Origin: Actinomycetota bacterium | Lineage (GTDB): Bacteria > Actinomycetota > Actinomycetes > Propionibacteriales > Propionibacteriaceae | Assembly (NCBI GenBank): GCA_020161015.1 | Contig: JAIUOT010000007.1 | Location: 58,846 to 122,845 of the forward strand | Direction: 5' to 3' | Length of the DNA stretch: 64,000 bases | Shown here: piece by piece, positions 45,188-54,346 of the stretch | Numbering within the stretch: the stretch's first letter is position 1 | How the letters are laid out: every line of letters begins with the position of its first letter | Notes under the pieces: model-generated | The model's database searches: none | Seen by the model: only the letters and a program-made list of their open reading frames with translations | What the model was told of the DNA's origin: nothing | Program-made: the position numbers and the translations under genes

Positions 45188-45193
45188 CAGACT
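45188..45193 (+). promoter_or_regulatory. weak -10-like hexamer CAGACT, leaderless spacing
   Basis: CAGACT ends exactly six bases before the ATG of the TetR gene, which lacks a ribosome binding site. It departs from TAnnnT at position 1. Confidence 0.3.
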
Positions 45194-45199
45194 TGGGCC

Positions 45200-45865
45200 A
45201 TGCCCACTGCCCAGGCCCCCTCGCGTGCGCGGCGCAGCCGCGTGCGGATGACCCGTGGCGAGCGGCGCGAGCAGCTGATCGACGTGGCACGGGCACTCTT
45301 CGCCGAGCGCGGGCTCGAGGGCACGTCGGTGGAGGAGATCGCCGCCCACGCCGGGGTCAGCAAGCCCGTCGTGTACGAGCACTTCGGCGGCAAGGAGGGC
45401 CTCTACGCGGTTGTGGTCGACCGCGAGGTGCGCACCCTGCACGACGCCATCCGGACGGCGATCACCACCCCGCGGGCCAACCCCCGCGCCCTGATCGAGC
45501 TGGGGACGCTGGCCCTGCTCGACTACATCGACGACAACCCCAACGGCTTCCGGATCCTCTCCCGGGACTCCTCCGGCACCTCGCCGGAGGGCAGTTTCGC
45601 CACGATCCTGTCCGACATCGCCTCGCGCGTGGAGGACCTGCTGGCCGACGAGTTCGAGAAGCGGCACCTCGACGCCGCCACCGCCCCGCTGTACTCGCAG
45701 ATGCTGGTCGGGCTGGTCGCGCTCGCCGGGCAGTGGTGGATCAACAGCCGCGAGGAGCAGACGCTGCCCAAGCCGGTGGTCGCCGCACACCTGGTCAACC
45801 TCGCCTGGCACGGCATGCGGAACCTCGACCCCGCGCCGAAGCTGTACACCCACCCCGAGCGGTGA
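45200..45865 (+). CDS. TetR-family transcriptional regulator
   Basis: A 221-residue regulator. The N-terminal HTH is canonical (RGERREQLIDVARALFAERG, TSVEEIAAHAGVSKPVVYEH, FGGKEGLYAVVVDREV); the rest is the helical ligand/dimer domain with a Trp-containing stretch GLVALAGQWWINSREEQ. ATG at 45200 is used because the earlier open frame overlaps the tRNA region. Position between tRNA-Gln and mfd-side genes resembles the Rv1019 locus. Target genes are unknown; the MFS gene that follows may be one. Confidence 0.9.
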   Translation: MPTAQAPSRARRSRVRMTRGERREQLIDVARALFAERGLEGTSVEEIAAHAGVSKPVVYEHFGGKEGLYAVVVDREVRTLHDAIRTAITTPRANPRALIELGTLALLDYIDDNPNGFRILSRDSSGTSPEGSFATILSDIASRVEDLLADEFEKRHLDAATAPLYSQMLVGLVALAGQWWINSREEQTLPKPVVAAHLVNLAWHGMRNLDPAPKLYTHPER

Positions 45866-45868
45866 GAC

Positions 45869-45887
45869 GGACGGGCGGCGCCCGTCC
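45869..45887 (+). terminator. hairpin after tetR
   Basis: GGACGGGC-GGC-GCCCGTCC forms a perfect 8-bp stem three bases after the tetR stop; no T-run. Confidence 0.5.
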
Positions 45888-45916
45888 CACAGCCAATCCC
45901 GAAGGCCACTCGGCTT

Positions 45917-45930
45917 TGGGAGCGCTTCCA
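45917..45930. promoter_or_regulatory. LacI-family operator (CebR-like box)
   Basis: TGGGAGCGCTTCCA is one base off the perfect palindrome TGGGAGCGCTCCCA bound by the LacI-family repressor CebR in Streptomyces. It sits two bases before the MFS -10, so a bound repressor would block initiation. Confidence 0.6.
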
Positions 45931-45932
45931 TC

Positions 45933-45938
45933 TAGGAT
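45933..45938 (+). promoter_or_regulatory. -10 hexamer TAGGAT of the MFS gene, leaderless
   Basis: TAGGAT is followed by six bases (GAGCGC) and then the GTG start. Confidence 0.6.
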
Positions 45939-45944
45939 GAGCGC

Positions 45945-47132
45945 GTGACCACGCCGCACCCGCTGAGCTCGCGCACGGCCGCGGGCGCCGTCGTCCTGCT
46001 CTTCGGCTACAACGGCCTGGTCATCGGCGCCTACGCCGCCTCGATCCCCGTCCTGAGGGCACGCTTCGGCCTCGAACCCTGGCAACTGGCGCTGTTCTTC
46101 GTGTGCATGGGCCTGGCCGGGATCGCGTCCATGCAGGTCGCCGGACGCCTGGCCGACCGGCACGGCGCACGACGGGTCGCCCTGGCGATGCTGCCGGTGC
46201 TGGTGGTGGCGATCCTGGGCATCGGCTGGGCGCCCACCCTGCCGGCGCTGTTCGTCGCCGGTGTCGTCCTCGGCCTCGCCAACGGCGGCATCGACGTGTC
46301 CATGAACGCGATCGGCGTCCAGGTGGAACGCCGGCGTCCCCGACCGATCATGAGCTTCTTCCACGGGATGTGGTCGGTCGGCAACCTGGCCGGGGCCGTC
46401 CTGCTGGTGGCGACGGCCTCCCTCTTCGGCGGCGCGGCGGAACCCGCGATGCTGACCGCGACCACCGTCGCAGCCGTGCTCGGCGTGGCGGCCTTCGCCC
46501 TCGCCTGGCGGATCACCCCCGAGACCGAACTCGTGTCCCACCACGACGAGAGCGGAGCGCGGACGCCGATCCCGGCGTCCGCCTACCTGCTGGGCCTGAT
46601 GGCGATCGCCTTCGGCCTCGGTGAGGGCACGGCCAACGACTGGTCCGGCGTGCACGTCACCGAGATCGCGCAGGTCGACCCGGCCACCGGGGCGCTCGGC
46701 TTTACCTGCGTGGCAGCGTGCATGGTGATCATCCGGCTGCTCGGCGACGCCCTCGTGGCCCGCTTCGGCCGGCGCGCCGTGACCACCTTCGGCGGCGCCT
46801 GCTCCGCGACCGGCTACCTGATCGCCGCGCTCGGCACCGGGCTGCCCGTCCTGCTGGTCGGGTGGTCGCTCGTCGGCCTGGGCATCGGGATGATCGCACC
46901 GCAGGTGTATGCCGTGGCCGGGCACACCGCCGGCGGGCGCGGCCTCGCCGTCGTGGTCACCTTCGGCTACGCCACGTTCCTCATCGCCCCGGCCCTGATC
47001 GGCTGGCTCGTGCAGACCATCGGCGTCCAGCCCACCATGTTCCTGCCGGCCGTCCTGCTGTCGGGGCTGATCCTGGTCGCCCGGATCATGCCGGGCCGCC
47101 AACCCGCGTCCGCCCCCGTCGCCGAGGGCTGA
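45945..47132 (+). CDS. MFS transporter
   Basis: A 395-residue major facilitator with about 12 membrane segments. The loop 2-3 signature is AGRLADRHGARRVALAM, and NGGIDVSMNAIGVQVERRRP followed by IMSFFHGMWSVGNLAGA resembles the YbjJ/FucP-like group of sugar or drug transporters. The second half repeats the fold (RLLGDALVARFGRRAVTTFG). GTG start at 45945. A LacI-type operator in its promoter hints at carbohydrate-dependent expression, which would favour a sugar substrate (inference). Confidence 0.88.
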   Translation: MTTPHPLSSRTAAGAVVLLFGYNGLVIGAYAASIPVLRARFGLEPWQLALFFVCMGLAGIASMQVAGRLADRHGARRVALAMLPVLVVAILGIGWAPTLPALFVAGVVLGLANGGIDVSMNAIGVQVERRRPRPIMSFFHGMWSVGNLAGAVLLVATASLFGGAAEPAMLTATTVAAVLGVAAFALAWRITPETELVSHHDESGARTPIPASAYLLGLMAIAFGLGEGTANDWSGVHVTEIAQVDPATGALGFTCVAACMVIIRLLGDALVARFGRRAVTTFGGACSATGYLIAALGTGLPVLLVGWSLVGLGIGMIAPQVYAVAGHTAGGRGLAVVVTFGYATFLIAPALIGWLVQTIGVQPTMFLPAVLLSGLILVARIMPGRQPASAPVAEG

Positions 47133-47345
47133 GCGCCGTCCCCCACGCCGAGGGCCAGCCTTGTTGCCGAGAGCTGAGCGCCGTCCCCCACGCCGAGGGC
47201 CGAGCCCCCCATGCCGAGAGCTGAGCGCCGTCCCCCACGTCGAGGGCCAGCCTTAATGCCGAGGGCTCGCCCCTGTGCGCTGGCCCTCGGCGCCAAGGCT
47301 GGCCCTCGGCGTGGGGGGCTGGCCCTGAGCATGGGGGCTGGCCCT
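47127..47345. repeat. dispersed palindromic composite repeat, copy 2, expanded
   Basis: Eleven units alternate GCCGAGGGC/GCCGAGAGC types and, after 47279, their inverse GCTGGCCCTCGGC. The 72-bp core 47239-47310 matches 23402-23473 apart from loop bases. Three copies of a 26-base variant ending GCGCCGTCCCCCAC precede it. It fills the gap between two convergent genes. Confidence 0.85.
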
Positions 47346-47411
47346 CACGAGGGAGGGCGGCGAGATGGGCGGGGCGGCGGGGGCGGCCGGCGGCGGACCG
47401 CCGTGCGAGCG

Positions 47412-48338
47412 CTACACGAGCAGGCGGGCTCCGGGGACGGGGCCGCTGACACGCTTGACGGCGCGGCACAGTCCTTCGCTGGAGAGGCGGACGGACAGGT
47501 CGACCGCGGCGGGCTCGTTGGCGGCGAGGAAGGCCACGGTCGGGCCGGAGCCCGACACCATGGACGCCACCGCGCCCAGGTCGTCGCCGGCCTCCAGCAG
47601 GTGTGACAGCTGGGGACGCAGCGCCAGCGCCGCCGGCTCGAGGTCGTTCACGAGCGAGCGGCCGAGCGCCTGGACGTCCCCGCTGACGAGCGCGTTGAGC
47701 AGGCCGTCCGGCACGTCGAGGTGGTCGCTGCCCAGCCCGAGCTCGTCGAACTTCGCGAAGACCGCGGGCGTGGACAGCTCGCCGTCGCTGAACGCGAGCA
47801 CCCAGTGGTAGGTGCCCCTGCTGAGCACCGACGTCAGCTCGTCGCCCCGGCCCCTGCCGAGCGCCGTGCCCCCGGCCAGGCAGAACGGGACGTCCGCCCC
47901 GAGGCGGGCGCCGAGCGTGCGCAGCTCGTCGGGGGAGATGTCGAGGTCCCACAGCACCGCGCAGGCCAGCAGGGCGCCGGCGGCGTCCGCAGACCCGCCC
48001 GCCATGCCGCCGGCGACGGGGATCGACTTGCGGATCACCAGGTCGGCGCCGAGCGGCTTCCCTGCGCCCCACGTGCGGGCGAGCAGGCGGGCCGCACGGA
48101 CGGCGAGGTTGTCGTCCCCGGTGGGCACCTGGTCGGCCTGCTCCCCGACCACCTGGACGCGGAACCGGCCCGGCGGGGCCCAGGACGCGTCCACCTCGTC
48201 GTACAGCGACACGGCCTGGAACACCGTCGAGAGCGAGTGGTAGCCGTCCGGACGCCGCCGGCCGCTGCGCAGCGAGAGGTTGACCTTGCCCGCCACGCGG
48301 ACGCGGACGACCTCTGCCTCGGTGACCGGGGATGCCAT
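47412..48338 (-). CDS. ispE: 4-diphosphocytidyl-2-C-methyl-D-erythritol kinase
   Basis: A 308-residue GHMP kinase of the MEP isoprenoid pathway. Motifs: N-terminal VRVAGKVNLSLRSGRRRPDG YHSL, the ATP loop PVAGGMAGGSADAAGALLA, LGADVPFCLAGGTALGRGRG and the C-terminal MVSGSGPTVAFLAA. ATG 48338 has TAGCCT exactly six bases upstream, overlapping the rsmA stop, so it may have its own leaderless promoter as well as reading from rsmA. Confidence 0.95.
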   Translation of the reverse strand: MASPVTEAEVVRVRVAGKVNLSLRSGRRRPDGYHSLSTVFQAVSLYDEVDASWAPPGRFRVQVVGEQADQVPTGDDNLAVRAARLLARTWGAGKPLGADLVIRKSIPVAGGMAGGSADAAGALLACAVLWDLDISPDELRTLGARLGADVPFCLAGGTALGRGRGDELTSVLSRGTYHWVLAFSDGELSTPAVFAKFDELGLGSDHLDVPDGLLNALVSGDVQALGRSLVNDLEPAALALRPQLSHLLEAGDDLGAVASMVSGSGPTVAFLAANEPAAVDLSVRLSSEGLCRAVKRVSGPVPGARLLV

Positions 48339-48344
48339 GGCGCG

Positions 48345-48350
48345 AGGCTA
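48345..48350 (-). promoter_or_regulatory. -10 hexamer TAGCCT of ispE, leaderless
   Basis: TAGCCT, then CGCGCC, then ATG. The TAG is also the stop codon of rsmA. Confidence 0.5.
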
Positions 48351-49205
48351 TCCCACCGGGCCCGGCACGACCTCGGCAATGCGGACGAAGTCGGCGATGC
48401 CCAGCACCTCGCCGCGGGCCTGCGGATCGACCCCCACGGACTCCAGCGCGGCGGAGGTCGCCGCGGAGGAGCCGAAGACCCCGGCGAGGGCCGAGCGCAG
48501 CATCTTGCGGCGCTGCGAGAAGGCGGCGTCCACGACGGCGAACACCCGCTCACGGGACGCGGTCGTCGCCGGCGGCTCGCGCCGGACCAGCTCCACCAGC
48601 CCGGAGTCGACGTTGGGCACCGGCCAGAAGACCGTCGGCGGGACGCTGCCGACGCGGCGGGCCGCGCAGTACCAGGCGAGCTTCACCGACGGCACGCCGT
48701 AGGTGCGCGAGCCCGGCCCGGCGACGAGCCGGTCGGCCACCTCCGACTGGACCATGACCAGCCCGCCCCGCACGGAAGGGAAGCGTGCGAGCACGTGCAG
48801 CAGCACCGGCACGCTCACGTTGTAGGGCAGGTTGGCCACCACGAGGGTGGGCTGGGGACCGTCGAGGACGTCGACGGCGAGGGCGTCCGCCTCCACCACG
48901 CGGAGGGCGTCCGCGCGCCCCGGGAGGCGCTCTGCGGCCGTTCGCGGCAGCCGCTGGGCGAGGCTGTGCTCGATCTCGATCGCGGCGACCCCCGCCGCGC
49001 GTTCGAGCAGGCCGAGGGTGAGCGAGCCGAGGCCGGGGCCGATCTCGAGCACGACGTCGTCCTCCCGGACGCCCGCCGCGGCCACGATCCGGCGGACGGT
49101 GTTCGCGTCGTGCACGAAGTTCTGGCCGCGCTGCTTGGTGGGACGCAGGTCGAGTTCCGCGGCGAGCGCCCGGATGGTGCGCGGGTCGAGCAGGGCGTCG
49201 GCCAT
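48348..49205 (-). CDS. rsmA: 16S rRNA A1518/A1519 dimethyltransferase
   Basis: A 285-residue KsgA/RsmA, dimethylating two adjacent adenines in 16S helix 45. Motifs: [23 protein letters not shown] site [18 protein letters not shown], acidic [12 protein letters not shown], and catalytic motif [35 protein letters not shown] follows, and KMLRSALAG near the end. ATG 49205 overlaps the upstream tatD stop by one base (TGATG). Confidence 0.96.
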   Translation of the reverse strand: MADALLDPRTIRALAAELDLRPTKQRGQNFVHDANTVRRIVAAAGVREDDVVLEIGPGLGSLTLGLLERAAGVAAIEIEHSLAQRLPRTAAERLPGRADALRVVEADALAVDVLDGPQPTLVVANLPYNVSVPVLLHVLARFPSVRGGLVMVQSEVADRLVAGPGSRTYGVPSVKLAWYCAARRVGSVPPTVFWPVPNVDSGLVELVRREPPATTASRERVFAVVDAAFSQRRKMLRSALAGVFGSSAATSAALESVGVDPQARGEVLGIADFVRIAEVVPGPVG

Positions 49206-50032
49206 CACCACTCCCCGAACAGCGCGGACGCGTTGGCGGCCAGGCGGGCGCACAGCTCGCCGAGGTCCGCCCCCCGCCGCTCGGCCACGAAGCGGACGGT
49301 GTGCGGCAGCAGGTAGCTGGAGTTCGGCCGTCCCCGCAACGGCATGGGCGTCAGGTAGGGCGCGTCGGTCTCCACCAGCAGCCGGTCGTCCGGCGTGATG
49401 TCGAGGGCCTCGCGCAGCGCCTCGTTGGCCGTGAAGGTCACCGTCCCCGGGAAGGACAGCCAGAAACCGCGGTCGAGACAGGCCCGCGCAAAGGCGGCGT
49501 CACCGGAGAAGCAGTGCATCTGCACGCGCTCGGGCGCTCCCTCCGCAGCGAGCACGTCGAGCACGTCCGCGTGGGCGTCGCGGTCGTGGATGACCAGGGC
49601 GAGGTCGTGCTCCTTCGCCCAGGCGATGTGGGCGGCGAACGCCTCCTTCTGCCGCGCCTGGCCCTCGGCGTCGCGCGTCCGGAAGTAGTCCAGGCCCGTC
49701 TCCCCCACACCGCGGACGCGGTCCGACGATCCCACCACCGCCGCCAGCCGGTCGAGCTCCGCGCCCAGCCGGTCGCCCAGCCGGGCGGCGTCGTTGGGAT
49801 GGATCGCCACGGCGGCGACCACCTGGGGGAAGCTCTCTGCGAGAGCGACGGCAGTCACCGACGAGGCGACGTCCGTGCCCACCTCGACGATGCGGGTCAC
49901 GTTGACCGCCGCGGCCATGGCGAGCGCATCGGCGACGCCCAGGCCGCTGAACTCGCGGGTGCTGTCGGCGTGGGTGTGCGCGTCCGTGGTGGGGACGGGC
50001 AGGGGCTGCGGGCTCGGGGGCAGGGCTGTCAC
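49205..50032 (-). CDS. TatD-family metal-dependent deoxyribonuclease
   Basis: A 275-residue TatD/YcfH-type hydrolase (TIM barrel, two metals). Metal ligands: DAHTHAD near the N-terminus, Glu in [14 protein letters not shown], His in [13 protein letters not shown], His in [12 protein letters not shown] and Asp in [14 protein letters not shown]; the RGRPNSS block is typical. GTG 50032 overlaps the rsmI stop (GTGA). Substrate in vivo is uncertain (3'-5' DNase in E. coli homologues). Confidence 0.95.
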   Translation of the reverse strand: MTALPPSPQPLPVPTTDAHTHADSTREFSGLGVADALAMAAAVNVTRIVEVGTDVASSVTAVALAESFPQVVAAVAIHPNDAARLGDRLGAELDRLAAVVGSSDRVRGVGETGLDYFRTRDAEGQARQKEAFAAHIAWAKEHDLALVIHDRDAHADVLDVLAAEGAPERVQMHCFSGDAAFARACLDRGFWLSFPGTVTFTANEALREALDITPDDRLLVETDAPYLTPMPLRGRPNSSYLLPHTVRFVAERRGADLGELCARLAANASALFGEW

Positions 50033-50883
50033 CGCTCCTCCTTCCTCGCCGCGAGCGCTGCGGCGTAGAGCGACTTGCGGGGCAGGCCGGCATCGGCCGC
50101 GACCGCCGCGACGGCTGCGGAGAACGGCTCGCCGGCGGCGACCCTCTCCGCGACCAGCGGGAGGGCGTCCTCGATCGACACGGCGGCGGGCGCCGCACCG
50201 GCCACGACCACGGTGATCTCGCCGCGGACGCCCGCCGCGGCCCAGTCCGCCAGTTCGGCGAGGGTGCCCCTGCGGGTCTCCTCCCAGGTCTTGGTCAGCT
50301 CGCGGCTGACCGCAGCCCTCCGGTCGTCGCCGAAGGCCGACCGTGCGTCGGCGAGGAACTCCTCCAGCCGGTGGGGCGCCTCGAAGAACACCATCGTGCG
50401 CTCCTCGGACGCGAGCGCGGAGAGCCGGCGGCGCCGCTCGCCGCCCTTGCGCGGCAGGAACCCCTCGAAGCAGAAGCGGTCTGTCGGCAGCCCGGAGAGC
50501 GCCAGCGCGACCAGCACCGCGGACGGCCCGGGCACGACGCGCACCGGCAGCCCGGCGTCCACGGCCGCGGCCACGACCCGGTAGCCGGGGTCGGAGACGG
50601 TCGGCATGCCGGCGTCGGAGACCACCACAACCGTCCGCCCCTCGGCGAGGGCGTCGAGCAGGCCCGAGACCCGGGACGCCTCGTTGCCGTCGAAGTAGGA
50701 GACCACCCGCGCGCTCGTGGTGACGCCGAGCCGGGTGAGCAGGCCGTGGAGCCGGCGGGTGTCCTCCGCGGCGATCACGTCGGCGGTGGCCAGCGCGGCG
50801 CGCAGCGCGGGCGAGGCGTCGTCGACATTGCCGATCGGCGTGCCGGCCAGCACCAGTGATCCGCCTCCGCGCTCCTCGTCCAC
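50029..50883 (-). CDS. rsmI: 16S rRNA C1402 2'-O-methyltransferase
   Basis: A 284-residue tetrapyrrole-methylase-fold enzyme. Motifs: LVLAGTPIGNVDDASPALRA, AAEDTRRLHGLLTRLGV, VVVVSDAGMPTVSDPGYRVV, PGPSAVLVALALSGLPTDRF, and FEGFLPRKGGERRRRLS. GTG 50883 is chosen over an earlier ATG because AATACT lies exactly six bases upstream and the family starts there. It heads rsmI-tatD-rsmA-ispE and is divergent from pmt. Confidence 0.95.
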   Translation of the reverse strand: MDEERGGGSLVLAGTPIGNVDDASPALRAALATADVIAAEDTRRLHGLLTRLGVTTSARVVSYFDGNEASRVSGLLDALAEGRTVVVVSDAGMPTVSDPGYRVVAAAVDAGLPVRVVPGPSAVLVALALSGLPTDRFCFEGFLPRKGGERRRRLSALASEERTMVFFEAPHRLEEFLADARSAFGDDRRAAVSRELTKTWEETRRGTLAELADWAAAGVRGEITVVVAGAAPAAVSIEDALPLVAERVAAGEPFSAAVAAVAADAGLPRKSLYAAALAARKEER

Positions 50884-50889
50884 CCGTGC

Positions 50890-50895
50890 AGTATT
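50890..50895 (-). promoter_or_regulatory. -10 hexamer AATACT of rsmI, leaderless
   Basis: AATACT, six bases (GCACGG), then GTG on the minus strand. Confidence 0.45.
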
Positions 50896-50935
50896 CCCGA
50901 TCGCGGCGCTCGGACGCCCACCCCCGCCCGCCACC

Positions 50936-50941
50936 TAGGAT
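50936..50941 (+). promoter_or_regulatory. -10 hexamer TAGGAT of pmt, leaderless
   Basis: TAGGAT, six bases (GTCGGC), then GTG; same hexamer and spacing as the MFS gene. Confidence 0.6.
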
Positions 50942-50947
50942 GTCGGC

Positions 50948-52780
50948 GTGACCGAAGCGGAGTGGGGGGACGGCGGCGACGCCCCGTCCGGCGACCCGCA
51001 GGCCCCCTCGGGCACCCTCGCCCGGGAGGCGTCGCCGCCCGACGCCGGTCCGGTCGCACCCCCGGCCGCCGAGGGAGCGGGCATCGTTCCGCCGGCCGCG
51101 GACGACGCAGGGGTGGCCGCCGACGAGGCCGGGGTGGACGCGGACTGGGCCGAGCCGGAGCCGGCGAGCGCCGTGGCGCCGTGGCGGCGGCTGCGTCGCT
51201 CGGTCTACCGCGACGACCTCAGCACGATCGACCGCCTGCGCGACGGCCAGGCCGCCCTGCGCGACCGGTTGGCCGGCTGGGTGGTGACGCTCACCATCAC
51301 CGCGATCGCCTTCGTCATCCGGCTGGTGAACATCGGCTACCCGAACAAGCTGGTCTTCGACGAGACGTACTACCCCAAGGACGCCTGGACGCTGTGGAAG
51401 TTCGGCTACGAGCGCGAGTGGCCGGACGCGAAGGCCGCGAACACCCAGATCGCCAACGGCGACGTCGACATCTACAAGACCACGGCGGAGTTCGTCGTGC
51501 ACCCGCCGGTCGGCAAGTGGCTGATCGGCCTCGGCGAGCAGATGTTCGGGATGAACTCGTTCGGCTGGCGCTTCATGCCGCTGGTCTTCGGCACGCTGCT
51601 GGTCCTGGTCACCATCCGGTTCGCCCGCCGCCTGTCCCGTTCGACGCTGGTCGGCGGCATCGCCGGTGTCCTGCTCACCTTCGACGGGCTGTCGTTCGTG
51701 ATGTCGCGGATCGGCCTGCTCGACATCTTCCAGGCCTTCTTCATCGTCGCGGCTGTGGCCTGCATCCTCGCCGACCGGGACGCGTACCGCGGACGGCTCG
51801 CCGACCACCTCGAGGCCGTCGGCATGCCCGACCTCGGCGGGCGGTTCGGGCCCGTCTACTGGTGGCGTCCGTGGCGGCTGGCGGCCGGCGTCCTGTTCGG
51901 CCTGGCCATCGGCACGAAGTGGAACTCGGTGTTCGCGCTCGCCGCCATGGGCGTGCTGAGCGTGCTGTGGGACGTCGGGGCGCGCCGGCTGGCCGGCGCC
52001 GACTGGCGGGCCTGGCAGGCGCTGTTGCTGGACGGCGTCCCCGCGTTCGTGAAGCTGGTCGTCGTCTCCGCGCTCGTCTACGTGGCGACGTGGGCGGGCT
52101 GGCTGCTGACCTCCGGCGGCTACGACCGGGACTGGGGCAAGAACAACCCCGACAGCCCCTGGACGAAGTACTTGGGCGAGACGTGGGCGTCGTTCCTGAA
52201 GTACCACCAGGACATCTACAACTTCCACACCGGCCAGTACATCAAGGACCAGACGCACCCCTACGACGCGCACCCGATCGGCTGGCTGGTGATGGCGCGT
52301 CCCATCGGGATCGACGCCGTCAACGACATCAAGCCGGGCGTCGACGGCTGCTGGGCGACCGGCGACGACACCTGCATCCGGGTGATCTCCGGCATGGGCA
52401 CGCCGATCCTGTGGTGGATGGCGTTCCTCGCCCTGTTCGTCGGCCTGGTGTGGTGGCTCGCGGGTCGCGACTGGCGCTTCGGCCTGCCGATCGTGGCGGC
52501 CATGGCCACGTACCTGCCGTGGTTCCCGAACGCCGACCGTCCGGTGTTCTTCTTCTACGCGATCTGCATCGTGCCGTTCACGGTGACGATCCTGGCCATG
52601 GTCATGGGGCTGGTGCTCGGCCCGCGGGACGGCCCCTACCGGCGGCGCGGGGCGATCATCGTGGGCGTCGCCGTTGCCCTCGTCGTGGTGAACTTCGCCT
52701 ACATCTACCCGGTGCTCACCGACCAGCTGATGCTGTACAAGGACTGGCTCGCCCGGATGTGGCTGCGCTCCTGGATCTGA
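50948..52780 (+). CDS. pmt: protein O-mannosyltransferase (GT39)
   Basis: A 610-residue polytopic membrane GT-C enzyme, transferring mannose from polyprenyl-phosphate-mannose to exported proteins. After an acidic Ala/Pro-rich cytoplasmic N-terminus (about 80 residues) comes the first membrane helix and the catalytic acidic loop KLVFDETYYPKDAWTLWKFG. HPPVGKWLIGLGEQMFGMNS and the later YNFHTGQYIKDQTHPYDAHP are family motifs. Ten or so helices follow. Divergent from rsmI, as at Rv1002c/Rv1003. Exported proteins with Pro/Thr/Ser-rich segments would be natural substrates (inference). Confidence 0.93.
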   Translation: MTEAEWGDGGDAPSGDPQAPSGTLAREASPPDAGPVAPPAAEGAGIVPPAADDAGVAADEAGVDADWAEPEPASAVAPWRRLRRSVYRDDLSTIDRLRDGQAALRDRLAGWVVTLTITAIAFVIRLVNIGYPNKLVFDETYYPKDAWTLWKFGYEREWPDAKAANTQIANGDVDIYKTTAEFVVHPPVGKWLIGLGEQMFGMNSFGWRFMPLVFGTLLVLVTIRFARRLSRSTLVGGIAGVLLTFDGLSFVMSRIGLLDIFQAFFIVAAVACILADRDAYRGRLADHLEAVGMPDLGGRFGPVYWWRPWRLAAGVLFGLAIGTKWNSVFALAAMGVLSVLWDVGARRLAGADWRAWQALLLDGVPAFVKLVVVSALVYVATWAGWLLTSGGYDRDWGKNNPDSPWTKYLGETWASFLKYHQDIYNFHTGQYIKDQTHPYDAHPIGWLVMARPIGIDAVNDIKPGVDGCWATGDDTCIRVISGMGTPILWWMAFLALFVGLVWWLAGRDWRFGLPIVAAMATYLPWFPNADRPVFFFYAICIVPFTVTILAMVMGLVLGPRDGPYRRRGAIIVGVAVALVVVNFAYIYPVLTDQLMLYKDWLARMWLRSWI

Positions 52781-52950
52781 GCGCCAGGGGCCTCTGCACG
52801 AGCGGACCGAGCCGGGGAAAACCTGCCCCAGAAGCTAGTGGACGCCACGGCCCGCGCACCGGGATCTCACCAGCGAACCGGCCCCTCCGGGCCCGGGAAC
52901 GCCGCCAATAGAGTTCGCTCGGCTCTGGGCTGCATCGCGAAGGGAAACAC
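52781..52950. other. intergenic leader of the uracil permease gene
   Basis: Contains TAGAGT at 52909-52914 (possible -10) and AAGGGAA before the ATG at 52951. No terminator with a clear stem follows pmt. Confidence 0.35.
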
Positions 52951-54282
52951 ATGGCTGTTTGGAAGTTGCACGGCAACGGCACGGTCGAACCGGGGGCCGT
53001 GGTCACCCCCGACGAGCGACTCGGCTGGGGGAAGATGTTCGGCCTCGGTGCGCAGCACGTGGTGGCCATGTTCGGCGCCACCTTCCTGGTGCCGCTGATC
53101 ACCGGGTTCCCGATCCCGGCCACCCTGTTCTTCAGCGGTGTCGGCACCCTGCTGTTCCTGGTGATCACCGGCAACCGGCTGCCGAGCTACCTCGGCTCGT
53201 CCTTCGCCTTCATCTCTCCGGTGCTGGCGTCCAAGATGGGTGACGACGTCGGCAAGGCCCTGTTCGGGATCATGCTCACCGGCATCCTGCTCGCGATCGT
53301 CGGCGCGGTCGTGCACCTGGCCGGCTCCGGCTGGATCGACGCGCTCATGCCGCCGGTGATGACCGGCACGATCGTGATGCTGATCGGCTTCAACCTCGCC
53401 GGCGCGGCGTGGGGCGAGGCGAACAAGTCCGGCTTCTGGGCCGCCCCCGTCACCGGCTGGATCACCCTGATCGCGATCGTCCTGATCACCGTCCTGTTCC
53501 GCGGGCTGATCGGCCGGCTGTCGATCCTCCTCGGTGTGGTGGTCGGCTACATCGCCGCCCTCATCCAGGGCCAGGTGGACTTCGCCGCCGTCGGCTCGGC
53601 CGCGTGGATCGGCCTGCCGGCCTTCACCCTGCCGACGGTCGACTTCAGCGTCACGGCGCTGTTCCTGCCGGTCGTGCTCGTGCTGATCGCAGAGAACGTC
53701 GGCCACGTGAAGTCGGTGGCCCTGATGACCGGCCACAACTACGACAAGACGATGGGACGCGCGCTGCTCGCCGACGGCGTGGCCACCACGCTGGCCGGCT
53801 TCGGCGGCGGCTCCGGCACCACCACCTACGCGGAGAACATCGGCGTGATGGCGGCGACCAAGGTCTACTCCACCGCGCTGTACTGGATCGCCGGCGGCAT
53901 CGCCATCGCGCTGTCGTTCATCCCGAAGTTCGGCCAGGCGATCGCCACGATCCCGGCCGGCGTGATCGGCGCGGCCGGCACCGTCCTGTACGGCATGATC
54001 GGCCTGCTCGGCGCCCGGATCTGGATCGACAACAAGGTGGCGTTCACCAACCCGGTCAACCTGATCCCGGCCGCGATCGGCCTGATCATGGGCATCGCGA
54101 ACTTCAACTTCACCGTGGGCGGCCTGTCCTTCGGTGGCGTGACGGTCGGCACGGTGACCGCGCTGGTGCTCTACCACCTGATGAAGGCCGTCGCGAAGGC
54201 CCGCGGCACCGACATCGGCGAGGACAGCACCGCCCTGGTGGCGGAGTTCGACGACTCCTACGTCGCCGACGACGCCCGCTAG
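52951..54282 (+). CDS. uraA: uracil:H+ symporter (NCS2 family)
   Basis: A 443-residue nucleobase transporter with about 14 membrane segments. Family marks: LGWGKMFGLGAQHVVAMFGA, FSGVGTLLFLVITGNRLPSY, LGSSFAFISPVLAS, the substrate-site Glu in VLIAENVGHVKSVALMTG, and GFGGGSGTTTYAENIGVMAA with the second Glu. AAGGGAA lies upstream of the ATG. Uracil is the likeliest substrate because the pattern follows UraA rather than xanthine permeases. Confidence 0.93.
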   Translation: MAVWKLHGNGTVEPGAVVTPDERLGWGKMFGLGAQHVVAMFGATFLVPLITGFPIPATLFFSGVGTLLFLVITGNRLPSYLGSSFAFISPVLASKMGDDVGKALFGIMLTGILLAIVGAVVHLAGSGWIDALMPPVMTGTIVMLIGFNLAGAAWGEANKSGFWAAPVTGWITLIAIVLITVLFRGLIGRLSILLGVVVGYIAALIQGQVDFAAVGSAAWIGLPAFTLPTVDFSVTALFLPVVLVLIAENVGHVKSVALMTGHNYDKTMGRALLADGVATTLAGFGGGSGTTTYAENIGVMAATKVYSTALYWIAGGIAIALSFIPKFGQAIATIPAGVIGAAGTVLYGMIGLLGARIWIDNKVAFTNPVNLIPAAIGLIMGIANFNFTVGGLSFGGVTVGTVTALVLYHLMKAVAKARGTDIGEDSTALVAEFDDSYVADDAR

Positions 54283-54291
54283 TCCCCTCGT

Positions 54292-54323
54292 CCGAAGCCC
54301 CCGCCCCGCGGCGGGGGCTTCGG
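54292..54323. terminator. bidirectional terminator hairpin
   Basis: A perfect 14-bp stem, CCGAAGCCCCCGCC / GGCGGGGGCTTCGG, with loop CCGC, lies between the convergent uraA and PPOX genes. Confidence 0.75.
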
Positions 54324-54346
54324 CGCGTTTCGGGCCGCGGCCGGCG

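Noticed and set aside
47127..47345. CRISPR array
   Set aside because: Same palindromic repeat family as near 23400; units too short and in both orientations.
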